Below are positions 30,361 to 39,630 of a DNA stretch of 64,000 nt, in pieces (within the stretch, counting starts at the first letter, position 1; each line of letters starts with the position of its first letter). The position numbers and the translations under genes were made by a program. The stretch is from Rhabditoides inermis (Eukaryota > Nematoda > Chromadorea > Rhabditida > Rhabditidae): assembly GCA_963966185.1 (NCBI GenBank), contig CAWZYM010000408.1, forward strand, positions 332,501-396,500. Direction: 5' to 3'. The notes under the pieces are model-generated. The model was given only the letters and a program-made list of their open reading frames with translations, did no database searches and had not been told where the DNA came from.

Positions 30361-32557
30361 CTTTTACCGCGGAGTGTGCCGGAGCGCCCTCTATGAGCAT
30401 ACGAGAGAGTGAAAGATCAGAGAGTAGGAGAGAATGCATATCAGTATCAGTGTTCAATATGTTATTATAATTACTGATCTACTGATATATTTTGACCGCG
30501 GAGGCGCGCGGAGCGTGCCGGAGCGCTTTCTATGTGCATACGAGAGAGTGAAAGATCAGAGAGTCGGAGAAAATTCATATCAGTAGCAGTGATCAATGCA
30601 TTCTTACTATTACTGATCTACTGATATATTTTGACCGCGGAGGCGCGCGGAGCGTGCCGGAGAGCTTTCTATGTGCATACGAGAGAGTGAAAGATCAGAG
30701 AGTCGGAGAAAATTCATATCAGTAGCAGTGATCAATGCATTCTTACTATTACTGATCTACTGATATATTTTGACCGCGGAGGCGCGCGAAGCGTGCCGGA
30801 GCGCTTTCTATGTGCATACGAGAAAGTGAACGATCAGAGAGTCGGAGAAAATTCATATCAGTAGCAGTGATCAATGCATTCTTATTATTACTAATCTACT
30901 GATATATTTTGACCGCGGAGGCGCGCGGAGCGTGCCGGAGCGCTTTCTATGTGCATACGAGAAAGTGAACGATCAGAGACTATGTGCATACGAGAGAAAG
31001 AAAGATCAGAGAGTCGGAGAAAATTCATATCAGTAGCAGTGATCAATGCATTCTTACTATTACTAATCTACTGATATATTTTGACCGCGGAGGCGCGCGG
31101 AGCGTGCCGGAGCGCTTTCTATGTGTATACGAGAAAGTGAACGATCAGAGAGTCGGAGAAAATTCATATCAGTAGCAGTGATCAATGCATTCTTACTATT
31201 ACTGATCTACTGATATATTTTGACCGCGGAGGCGCGCGGAGCGTGCCGGAGCGCTTTCTATGTGCATACGAGAGAGTGAAAGATCAGAGAGTCGGAGAAA
31301 ATTCATATCAGTAGCAGTGATCAATGCATTCTTACTATTACTGATCTACTGATATATTTTGACCGCGGAGGCGCGCGGAGCGTGCCGGAGCGCTTTCTAT
31401 GTGCATACGAGAAAGTGAACGATCAGAGAGTCGGAGAAAGTTCATATCAGTAGCAGTGATCAATGCATTCTTACTATTACTGATCTACTGATATATTTTG
31501 ACCGCGGAGGCGCGCGGAGCGTGCCGGAGCGCTTTCTATGTGCATACGAGAGAAAGAAAGATCAGAGAGTTGGAGAAAATTCATATCAGTAGCAGTGATC
31601 AATGCATTCTTACTATTACTGATCTACTGATATATTTTGACCGCGGAGGCGCGCGGAGCGTGCCGGAGCGCTTTCTATGTGCATACGAGAAAGTGAACGA
31701 TCAGAGAGTCGGAGAAAATTCATATCAGTAGCAGTGATCAATGCATTCTTACTATTACTGATCTACTGATAGAATTTGACCGCGGAGGCGCGCGGAGCGT
31801 GCCGGAGCGCTTTCTATGTGCATACGAGAGAAAGAAAGATCAGAGAGTCGGAGAAAATTCATATCAGTAGCAGTGATCAATGCATTCTTACTATTACTGA
31901 TCTACTGATATATTTTGACCGCGGAGGCGCGCGGAGCGTGCCGGAGCGCTTTCTATGTGCATACGAGAAAGTGAACGATCAGAGAATCGGAGAAAATTCA
32001 TATCAGTAGCAGTGATCAATGCATTCTTACTATTACTGATCTACTGATAGAATTTGACCGCGGAGGCGCGCGGAGCGTGCCGGAGCGCTTTCTATGTGCA
32101 TACAAGAGAAAGAAAGCTCAGAGAGTCGGAGAAAATTCATATCAGTAGCAGTGATCAATGCATTCTTACTATTACTAATCTACTGATATATTTTGACCGC
32201 GGAGGCGCGCGGAGCGTGCCGGAGCGCTTTCTATGTGTATACGAGAAAGTGAACGATCAGAGAGTCGGAGAAAATTCATATCAGTAGCAGTGATCAATGC
32301 ATTCTTACTATTACTGATCTACTGATATATTTTGACCGCGGAGGCGCGCGGAGCGTGCCGGAGCGCTTTCTATGTGCATACGAGAGAAAGAAAGATCAGA
32401 GAGTCGGAGAAAATTCATATCAGTAGCAGTGATCAATGCATTCTTACTATTACTGATCTACTGATATATTTTGACCGCGGAGGCGCGCGGAGCGTGCCGG
32501 AGCGCTTTCTATGTGCATACGAGAAAGTGAACGATCAGAGAGTCGGAGAAAATTCAT
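30361..32557 (+). repeat. A-monomer array (about 16 copies), 278-bp higher-order repeat
   Basis: 139 bp monomers, nearly all with AATTCATATCAGTAGCAGTG. From about 31498 two forms alternate (GAGAGAAAGAAAG and GAGAAAGTGAACG), so the real period is 278 bp: matching frames open at 31498, 31776, 32054 and 32332, each at a TTG rather than ATG. The array breaks at AAAATTCAT (32557). Confidence 0.93.
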
Positions 32558-32559
32558 TA

Positions 32560-32583
32560 GAGAGGGCGCGCCAGCGCCCTCTC
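32560..32583 (+). repeat. Terminal hairpin of insertion 1
   Basis: Perfect 10-bp stem GAGAGGGCGC / GCGCCCTCTC with loop GCCA, two bases inside the left insertion boundary. Confidence 0.95.
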
Positions 32584-32789
32584 GTTTGTACTGGATGTCC
32601 CCGCGCGCTAGAATGCTCAAAAACGACTTTTCCCGGATGAAGCACTTTTCCTCATTTTGAAGTGATTTCCACTGTTACATTGCATTCACATCTCTATTCG
32701 ATAGAGTTATAGAAAGTTGTATTGAGTTTGATTGAATTTGAAGCGAGATACGGAGAGTCCGCATTCGAGTGCGGATTGAGATTGGTGTC

Positions 32790-32820
32790 GGGCGGGCGGG
32801 CGGGCGGGCGGGCGGGCGGG
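32790..32820 (+). other. (GGGC)n G-quadruplex-prone run
   Basis: Eight GGG runs separated by single C on the + strand. By sequence rule this could fold into a G-quadruplex; folding is not shown. Confidence 0.85.
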
Positions 32821-32964
32821 CGTCGGACAATCGCTTTCGCCCCGCCCCCTCTGTGTGTGAGTGAGAGAGAGAGGCGAATAGCGGGTGCGCGTCGGTATCC
32901 TCGCAGCGAATCGCGAACGTGTATGAAAATATAATTTTGTGAAACAAAACTTAAGAAAAGGACA

Positions 32965-33301
32965 GATATTATCTTTCAAAAGTACTTCCAAGTAAAAGTA
33001 GTTGGTTTGTACTGTTGTCTCAGTTGAGCAAAAGGACTGACATGTTTTCAATGGAGACATGTGCAAACAGGCTCTCAGCATTATTCGACGTGTTATGTTA
33101 CAACAGAAGTTGTGTTTTTAGATAATAACTGCATAACTTTGTAAACGCGTTCATTATAATATGGCCGCTTTGCACTGGTATGAGAGAGAGAGAGCCTGTT
33201 GGCACATGTCTCCATTGAAAACATGTCAGTCCTTTTGCTCAACTGAGACAACAGTACAAACCAACTACTTTTACTTGGAAGTACTTTTGAAAGATAATAT
33301 C
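32965..33301. mobile_element. Foldback element 1 (perfect 100-bp inverted arms)
   Basis: Left arm 32965-33064 is the exact reverse complement of right arm 33202-33301. The arms continue to about 107 bp with one mismatch, around a ~138 bp loop. Ends begin GATATTATCTTTCAAAAGTA. The outermost three bases overlap the flanking A sequence. MITE-like or foldback by structure; superfamily not assigned. Confidence 0.88.
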
Positions 33302-33332
33302 AGTAGCAGTGATCAATGCATTCTTACTATTA
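33299..33332 (+). repeat. A-monomer fragment trapped between the two insertions
   Basis: 34 bp (ATCAGTAGCAGTGATCAATG + CATTCTTACTATTA overlap) identical to the matching part of neighbouring A monomers. It is exactly the piece missing between the A breakpoints at 32557 and 34477. Confidence 0.9.
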
Positions 33333-33444
33333 TCTGTTAAAAAGTACTTGCGTAAAGATATTAAGTTTGTCTTGACCCAATTCAACAAAAGCGCATGCAT
33401 AAAACGTTTACAAATACTAACACAAACCTGCACCTCTCTCCCCC

Positions 33445-33502
<58 letters not shown>

Positions 33503-33675
33503 ATATGGACGTATGACGTTATTCATTTGTATTGTTATATTTCATCTGTTAGTGTCCACTGTCCGTTATGCGCAGGTTTGTGTTAGTATTTGTAAACGTT
33601 TTATGCATGCGCTTTTGTTGAATTGGGTCAAGACAAACTTAATATCTTTACGCAAGTACTTTTTAACAGATAATA
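33328..33675. mobile_element. Foldback element 2 (perfect 104-bp inverted arms)
   Basis: Left arm 33328-33431 is the exact reverse complement of 33572-33675, with a ~140 bp loop holding a (CT)n tract (about 33437-33502). Ends read TATTATCTGTTAAAAAGTAC, similar to foldback 1 (TATTATCTTTCAAAAGTAC), so the termini are related while most of the arms differ. Confidence 0.88.
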
Positions 33676-34216
33676 TATGTGCTTTTGTTGAATTTCATAG
33701 AAATTTTGAATATGTGCTGAATTATGACTATTCATATGGATTTTATCAAAAAAACTACTATCTCTCACTCACTGTGTTATCTCCTTCTCTTCGTCCCTTC
33801 TCTCTCTTTCACTGTTCCTTCTCTCTCTCTCTCTCTCTCTCTCTTTCTGCCCTTCTCTCACTGTCTCTTTATATTTTCTGCTCTTCTATCAACGTTTACA
33901 AATACTAACACACACTCTCGGCCGTTCTCTCTCTTCTTACTCTCCTGAACCACAGATCACTCGTTACGTTTCGGATCGCCGTTACGTTTCACAAAAACGT
34001 TTTCCCCACTTTTTTTCTCACTACCGTTCGGAGTCGCGCCTACTGCGCTCTTTCTCCTGGCTATAGTTGGCGGACCCAAAACAACGCAAACCCGGCGCGA
34101 ATTAGACGCTGGCGGCGGCGGGGCGAACTACACTCAAAGTGCGAGTTGGAGAACACGGGCAGAAAACGCCGAGAGAGTACGCTTTCGGCAGAGAGTCAGC
34201 GTTACCGGACACGACA

Positions 34217-34244
34217 CCCACCCACCCACCCACCCACCCACCCA
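34217..34244 (-). other. (CCCA)n run, G-quadruplex-prone on the minus strand
   Basis: Seven CCC runs separated by A, i.e. (TGGG)n on the minus strand. Read outward-in from the hairpin, it occupies the same relative place as the (GGGC)n run of insertion 1. Confidence 0.85.
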
Positions 34245-34450
34245 CACGCTGGCCTCTCACCTCATGGGTGCGCGAGATCGCTCATAACTTCTTTCGGAGA
34301 AAAGATACAAAGATGCCATCAATTAGTGATCTGGCCTACGGACCCGTGCGAATCTAACTAACATGAATTGAATGAGTTCACATTCCTGCTAACATGATTT
34401 TTGGATACAGCTTCTTGAAAATTCTGGCGCGAGCCCTATCCTAAGCCAAA

Positions 34451-34475
34451 AGAGAGGGCGCTGCGCGCCCTCTCT
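34451..34475 (+). repeat. Terminal hairpin of insertion 2
   Basis: Perfect 11-bp stem AGAGAGGGCGC / GCGCCCTCTCT with loop TGC; the A monomer resumes immediately (ATTACTGATCTACTG). Confidence 0.95.
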
Positions 34476-34476
34476 A

Positions 34477-35083
34477 ATTACTGATCTACTGATAGAATTT
34501 GACCGCGGAGGCGCGCGGAGCGTGCCGGAGCGCTTTCTATGTGCATACGAGAGAAAGAAAGCTCAGAGAGTCGGAGAAAATTCATATCAGTAGCAGTGAT
34601 CAATGCCGTCTTACTATTACTGATCTACTGATATATTTTGACCGCGGATGCGCGCGAAGCGTGCCGGAGCGCTTTCTATGTGCGTACGAGAGAGTAAAAG
34701 ATCAGAGAGTAGGAGAGAAGGCATATCAGTATCAGTGATCAGTATAATATTATAATTACTGATCTACTGATCGGCTTTGACCGCGGATGCGCGCGAAGCG
34801 TGCCGGAGCGCTTTCTATGTGCGTACGAAAGAGTAAAAGCTCAGAGAGTGGGAGAGAAGGCATATTAAGATCAGTGATCAGTATATTATTATAATTACTG
34901 ATTCACTGATCGGCTTTGACCGCGGAGGCGCGCGAAGCGTGCCGGAGCGCCCTCCATGTGCATACGAGAGAGTAAAATATCAGAGAGTAGGAGAAAATGC
35001 AAATCAGTATCAGTGATCATTAGTGTTATTTTTATTACTGATCTACTGATATGCTCTGACAGCGGAGCGTGCCGGAGCGCCTT
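34477..35083 (+). repeat. A-monomer array (about 4 copies)
   Basis: Continuation of the split array, ~140 bp monomers with the CGCGGATGCGCGCGAAGCG variant twice, ending with a shortened monomer (GCTCTGACAGCGGAGCGTG) before a type 1 tail. Confidence 0.92.
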
Positions 35084-35332
35084 CTATGAGCATAGTAAAT
35101 ACATCTGTAGAAAAACAGTCAACCAGATACTATCAACCAGATAGACTGCGACACTTTCTAATTATTTAAATTTACTGTAAAAAAAAAGGAAATAAATAAA
35201 GATTAGTCATCTACTGGAAGACTGACAACAGCACTTCTAGCACAGCTCCTAATAGCACTTCCAGAGCACATATCAAATCAATCTATATATCAATCGATAG
35301 ATAATTTTCTCCTCTATTTCATACCTGTATTT
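35084..35332 (+). repeat. Tail module, type 1
   Basis: CTATGAGCATAGTAAATACA start, AAACAGTCAACCAGATACTA, then common 3' blocks. It differs from the type 2 tail that precedes the otherwise matching block at 2019. Confidence 0.88.
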
Positions 35333-35353
35333 CTAGCGCGCGAAGCGCGCTAG
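35333..35353 (+). repeat. Unit-boundary hairpin HP9
   Basis: Perfect 9-bp stem, loop GAA. Junction CTAG|TCGCAGCGCC. Left edge of the second copy of the 3.1 kb block; the next hairpin is 3116 bp on. Confidence 0.95.
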
Positions 35354-36242
35354 TCGCAGCGCCCGCTGCGCCTGGCTGTGCAAAATGCCCTATGGTTTCC
35401 GTCCGTCCATCGCTCTACCGCGCCACCCACTACTCCTATCTAGCCAAACGTGACATCGATCCGATGGTCTCGGTCCCGAGATGCAGGATTCCAATTTTCA
35501 GATCTTTATCTCTCATATCCGCGGAGCTATAAGCTCCAGAAAGTCCGACGAAATAGCGCGTAATCAGAGAGAGTCAGACACAAAAGCGGCGAAATAGTGT
35601 GTGAGGCGAAGAGACGGGTCACTGACGAATCGGCTGCGGCGAGTAGACCTTTCAAGAACGAGCACTGCGGATCGCAGACTTCAGCTATCGAAAAACGGTT
35701 TCGACGTCACTCCTCTACACTCCCTCACCTACAAATCTGCCCGTAATCTTTTTATAACTCCTCCTGGTTTCTTTTCACGAAGTGATTTAGTCGAGGCGAG
35801 GCGACACCAAACAGTTGTCGCGGGCTGTTCAAGAAAACTAGGCAATCGTGTAAGGTCTTCCTTCACTACAACATGTATATAGGTGGCCACTAAACTTCTA
35901 CCAAAATTTGCATCTTTTTGTGACCTCTGAGGCCCGCTATCAATTAAATTCCTCTAATCGACGTAGTTTTATTGCCCCGCGACGAGAGAGTGTGGCGAGG
36001 TGAGAGTGCGCCAGCTGTCAGTCTGTCTGATGTCAGAGAAAGAGACAGTCAATTGTGCAAATGAGCGAGAACATCACCACGCACTACGAAATAGCTCACC
36101 ACACTCCAACAAACTGCGCGATTACTATATTCTGAGTAAATACAATGAAACATTACTATATGCACTCACGTCATTCTATATTCAATCATAGAAGTGAGGC
36201 GAGGCGAAATAGTATGTAACCTCCTTTTCTCATTTCTCTTTT
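35354..36242 (+). repeat. Core module C9 (duplicate of C1)
   Basis: Matches the core at 2040-2928 at a constant offset of 33,314 bp at all landmarks I compared, including private variants (AACATGTATATAGGTGG, GACCTCTGAGGCCC, ATCGACGTAGTTTTATTG). Confidence 0.92.
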
Positions 36243-36389
36243 TTCGTCTCTCTCTCTCTCTCCCTCTCTTCCTCTCTCTATATCTCTTTCTCTTATATTT
36301 TATAATATTAGACCAGTGATAACTATTAATTATACTTGGATCTATAATAAATAATAATTGTCAAACAGCTACTGATATGATTTTACCGT
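36243..36389. repeat. CT tract plus linker (duplicate of 2929-3075)
   Basis: Same CT tract, linker and private AATTGTCAAACAGCTACTGA spelling as the first copy. Confidence 0.9.
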
Positions 36390-37089
36390 GGAGTGTGCCG
36401 GAGCGCCCTCTATGTGCACACGAGAGATTGAAAGATCAGAGAGTAGGAGATAATGCATATCGATATTAGTGATCAGTATATTATAATAATTACTGATCTA
36501 CTGATCGGCTTTGACCGCGGAGGCGCGCGAAGCGTGCCGGAGCGCCTTCTATGTGCATACGAAAGAGTAAACAAATCAGAAAATCGGAAAAAATGCATAT
36601 CAGGATCAGTGATCAATATATTATTATAATTACTGATCTACTGATCGACTTTGACCGCGGAGGTGCGCGGAGCGTGCCGGAGCGCTTTCTATGTGCATAC
36701 GAGAAAGTGAAAGATCAGAGAGTCGGAGCAAAATGCACATCAGTAGCAGTGATCAATCTATTCTTAATATTACTGATCTACTGATCGACTTTGACCGCGG
36801 AGGCGCGCGGAGCGTGCCGGAGCGCTTTCTATGTGCATACGAGAAAGTGAAAGATCAGAGAGTCGGAGAAAAATGCATATCAGTAGCAGTGATCAATATA
36901 TTCTTATTATTACTGATCTACTGATATACTTTGACCGCGGATGCGCGCGGAGCGTGCCGGAGCGCTTTCTATGTCCATACGAGAAAGTGAACGATCAGAG
37001 AGTAGGAGAAAATTCATATCAGTATCAGTGATCAATAAATTATTACAATTACTGATTTACTGATCGGCTTTGATCGCGGAGGCGCGCGG
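36390..37089 (+). repeat. A-monomer array (duplicate of 3076-3775)
   Basis: Same five monomers in the same order, including the TGCACATCAGTAGCAGTGAT and TATGTCCATACGAGAAAGTG variants. Confidence 0.92.
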
Positions 37090-37273
37090 TGATTGAAGGC
37101 GAGAGTAGATATTTTATAATATTAGATCCGTGATAACTAATTATTGTCAACCAGCTCTCTCCCTATCTCCTCTCTTCCTCTATCTATCTATTACATTTCA
37201 TGATTTCAGATAAGTGATAACTATAAAGTCTACTTGCATCTAAATTAAATCATAATTGTCAACCAGCTGCACA

Positions 37274-37320
<47 letters not shown>

Positions 37321-37337
37321 TTCTCTCTTATATTATT
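37090..37337. repeat. B fragment, linker and CT tracts (duplicate of 3776-4021)
   Basis: Same B fragment and linker. The (CT)n run differs by 2 bp, the only length change seen between the two 3.1 kb copies (offset shifts from 33,314 to 33,316). Confidence 0.9.
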
Positions 37338-38186
37338 TTACAGCGAAGTGTGCCGGAGCGCCCTCTATGTGCACACGAGAGATTGAAAGATAAGAGAGTA
37401 GGAGAGAAAGCATATCAGTAGCTGATCAATACATTCTGAATAATACTGATCTACTGATCGACTTTGACCGCGGAAGCGCGCGGAGCGTGCCGGAGCGCTT
37501 TTTATGTGCATACGAGAAGGTGAAAGATCAGAGAGTCGGAGAAAATGTATATCAGTAGCAGTGATCAATATATTATTTAATTACTGATCTACTGATCGAC
37601 TTTGACCGCGGAGGCGCGCGGAGCGTGCCGGAGCGCTTTCTATGTGCATACGAGAAAGTGAAAGATCAGAGAGTCGGAGAAAATGTATATCAGTAGCAGT
37701 GATCAATATATTATTTAATTACTGATCTACTGATCGACTTTGACCGCGGAGGTGCGCGGAGCGTGCCGGAGCGCTTTCTATGTGCATACGAGAAAGTGAA
37801 AGATCAGAGAGTCGACAAAAATGCATATCAGTAGCAGTGATCAATCTATTCTTAATACTACTGATCTACTGATCGACTTTGACCGCGGAGGCGCGCGGAG
37901 CGTGCCGGAGCGCTTTCTATGTGCTTACGAGAAAGTGGAAGATCAGAGAGTCGGAGAAAATGCATATCAGTAGCAGTGATCAATATATTATTATAATTAC
38001 TGATTTACTGATCAACTTTGACCGCGGAGGCGCGCGGAGCGTGCCCGGAGCGCTCTCTTTGTGCATACGAGACAGTAAAATATCAGAGCGTAGGAGAAAA
38101 TGCATATCATTATCAGTGATCATTATATTATTTTTTATTACTGATCTACTGATAGGCTCTGACCGCGGAGCGTGCCGGAGCGGCTT
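37338..38186 (+). repeat. A-monomer array (duplicate of 4022-4870)
   Basis: Same six monomers, including the private AGAGTCGACAAAAATGCATA spelling. Confidence 0.92.
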
Positions 38187-38448
38187 CTATGAGCATAGTA
38201 AATATAACATCTGTAGAAAAGCAGTCGAGCAGATTCTATCAACCAGATACTGTTAAACTGTGACACTTTCTAAAAATTTGAAACTACTGAAAAATAAACA
38301 AAAAGAAATAGATAAAGATCAGTCATCTACTGAAAGACTGACAACAGCACTTCTATCACAGCTCCTAATAGCACTTCCAGAGCACATATCAAGTCAATCT
38401 ATATGTCAATCGATAGATAATTTTCTCCTCTTTTTTATACTCATCTTT
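38187..38448 (+). repeat. Tail module, type 1 (duplicate of 4871-5132)
   Basis: Same private CAATCTATATGTCAATCGAT and TTTTTTATACTCATCTTTCT spellings as the first copy, right up to the hairpin. Confidence 0.92.
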
Positions 38449-38469
38449 CTAGCGCGCGAAGCGCGCTAG
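38449..38469 (+). repeat. Unit-boundary hairpin HP10
   Basis: Perfect 9-bp stem, loop GAA. Junction CTAG|TTGCCTG (class iv), whereas the matching HP2 is followed by class i. The duplication therefore ends at this hairpin. The next one is 3849 bp on. Confidence 0.95.
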
Positions 38470-39358
38470 TTGCCTGTGTGTGTAAAATGCCCTATGGTTT
38501 CCGTACGTCCATCGCTCTACCGCGCCAGCCACTACTCCTATCTAGCCAAACGTGACATCGATCCGATGGTCTCGGTCCCGAGATGCAGGATTCCAATTTT
38601 CAGATCTTTATCTCTCATATCCGCGGAGCTATAAGCTCAAGAAGGTCCGACGAAATAGCGCGTAATCCGAGAGAGTCAGACAGAAAAGCAGCGAGATAGT
38701 GTGTCAGATGAAGAGACGGGTCACTGACGAATCGGGTGCGGCGAGTAGACCTTACAAGAACGAGTACTGCGAATCGCAGACTTCAGCTATCGAAAAACGG
38801 TTTCGACGTCACTCCTCTACACTCCCTCACCTACAAATCTGCCCGTAATCTTTTTATAAATCCTCCTGGTTTCCTTTCACGAAGTGATTTAGTCGAGGCG
38901 AGGCGACACCAAACAGTTTTCGCGGGCTGTTCAAGAAAACTAGGCAACCGTGTAAGGTCTCCCTTTACTACAACATGCAAATAGGTGGCCACTACACTTC
39001 TACCAAAATTTGCATCTTTTTGTGACCTCTGACGCTCGCTATCAATTAAATTCCTCTAATCGACGTTGTTTTATTGCCCCGCGACGAGAGAGTGTGGCGA
39101 GGTGAGAGTGCGCCAGCTGCCAGTCTGTCTGCTGTTAGAGAAAGAAACAGTAAATTGTGCAAATGAGCGAGAACAGCACCATGCACTACGAAACAGCTCA
39201 CCACACTCCACAAACTGTGCAAAGTCTATATTCTGAGCAAATACAATACAAATATAACTGTATGCACTAACGACATTCTATATTCAATCAGGAAGTGAGG
39301 CGAGGCGAAATACTATGTAACCTTCTTTTCTCATCCCTCTCTTTTTTTCATCCCTCTT
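38470..39358 (+). repeat. Core module C10 (class iv)
   Basis: TTGCCTGTGTGTGTAAAATG start; R-like middle (AATCGGGTGCGGCGAGTAGA); octamer pair ATGCAAAT/ATTTGCAT intact. Confidence 0.9.
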
Positions 39359-39417
39359 TTTTCGTCTCTCTCTCTTTCTCTCTCTCTCTCTCTTTCTTAT
39401 ATCTCTCTCTCTCTCTC

Positions 39418-39457
<40 letters not shown>

Positions 39458-39473
39458 ATTTCTTTCGTCTCTC

Positions 39474-39540
<67 letters not shown>

Positions 39541-39630
39541 ATTTTATAATATGAGACCAGTGATAACTATAAATTATATTTGTATCTCTAATAAATAAAA
39601 ATTGTCAACCAGCTACTGATAGGCTTTTAC
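39359..39630. repeat. CT tract plus linker
   Basis: CT-rich tract to about 39540, then a linker (ATGAGACCAGTGATAACTAT, AATTGTCAACCAGCTACTGA). Confidence 0.9.

Larger units (their letters stand above)
32558..33298 (+). mobile_element. Insertion 1 splitting an A monomer
   Basis: 741 bp unrelated to the satellite. In order: a hairpin at the left end, a unique stretch, a (GGGC)n run, about 145 bp of unique sequence, and a perfect foldback at the right end. The A monomer stops at TTCAT and resumes exactly at ATCAGTAG after it. Its first ~50 bp after the hairpin (CGCGCTAGAATGCTCAA) can be aligned to the reverse complement of insertion 2's end (CGCGCCAGAATTTTCAA), so the two are probably one family in opposite orientation. 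No transposase frame is visible; non-autonomous status is inferred. Confidence 0.72.
33333..34476 (-). mobile_element. Insertion 2, opposite orientation to insertion 1
   Basis: About 1144 bp: foldback 2, then AT-rich and CT-rich sequence that repeats fragments of the foldback arm (CGTTTACAAATACTAACACA again near 33891), a GC-rich stretch (GGCGGCGGCGGGGCGAACTA near 34110), a (CCCA)n run, and a hairpin at the right end. ATTA occurs at both flanks and could be a target-site duplication, but the junction is ambiguous. No convincing coding sequence; short frames at 33309-33948 and 34139-34361 follow the CT, foldback and CCCA repeats. Confidence 0.72.

Noticed and set aside
31498..32640. Repeated open frames of about 77 codons over A monomers
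   Set aside because: The monomer period (139-141 bp) is mostly not divisible by three, the frames begin at non-ATG codons in array sequence, and every A array gives similar products in shifting frames.
32790..32820. Telomeric repeat
   Set aside because: GGGC and CCCA runs are not a known telomere repeat, they are short, and no TTAGG or TTAGGG array is present.
32722..33081. Short frames in the insertions (e.g. 32707-33081 minus, 34139-34361 plus)
   Set aside because: They read through a GGGC or CCCA run and foldback arms; no transposase signature.
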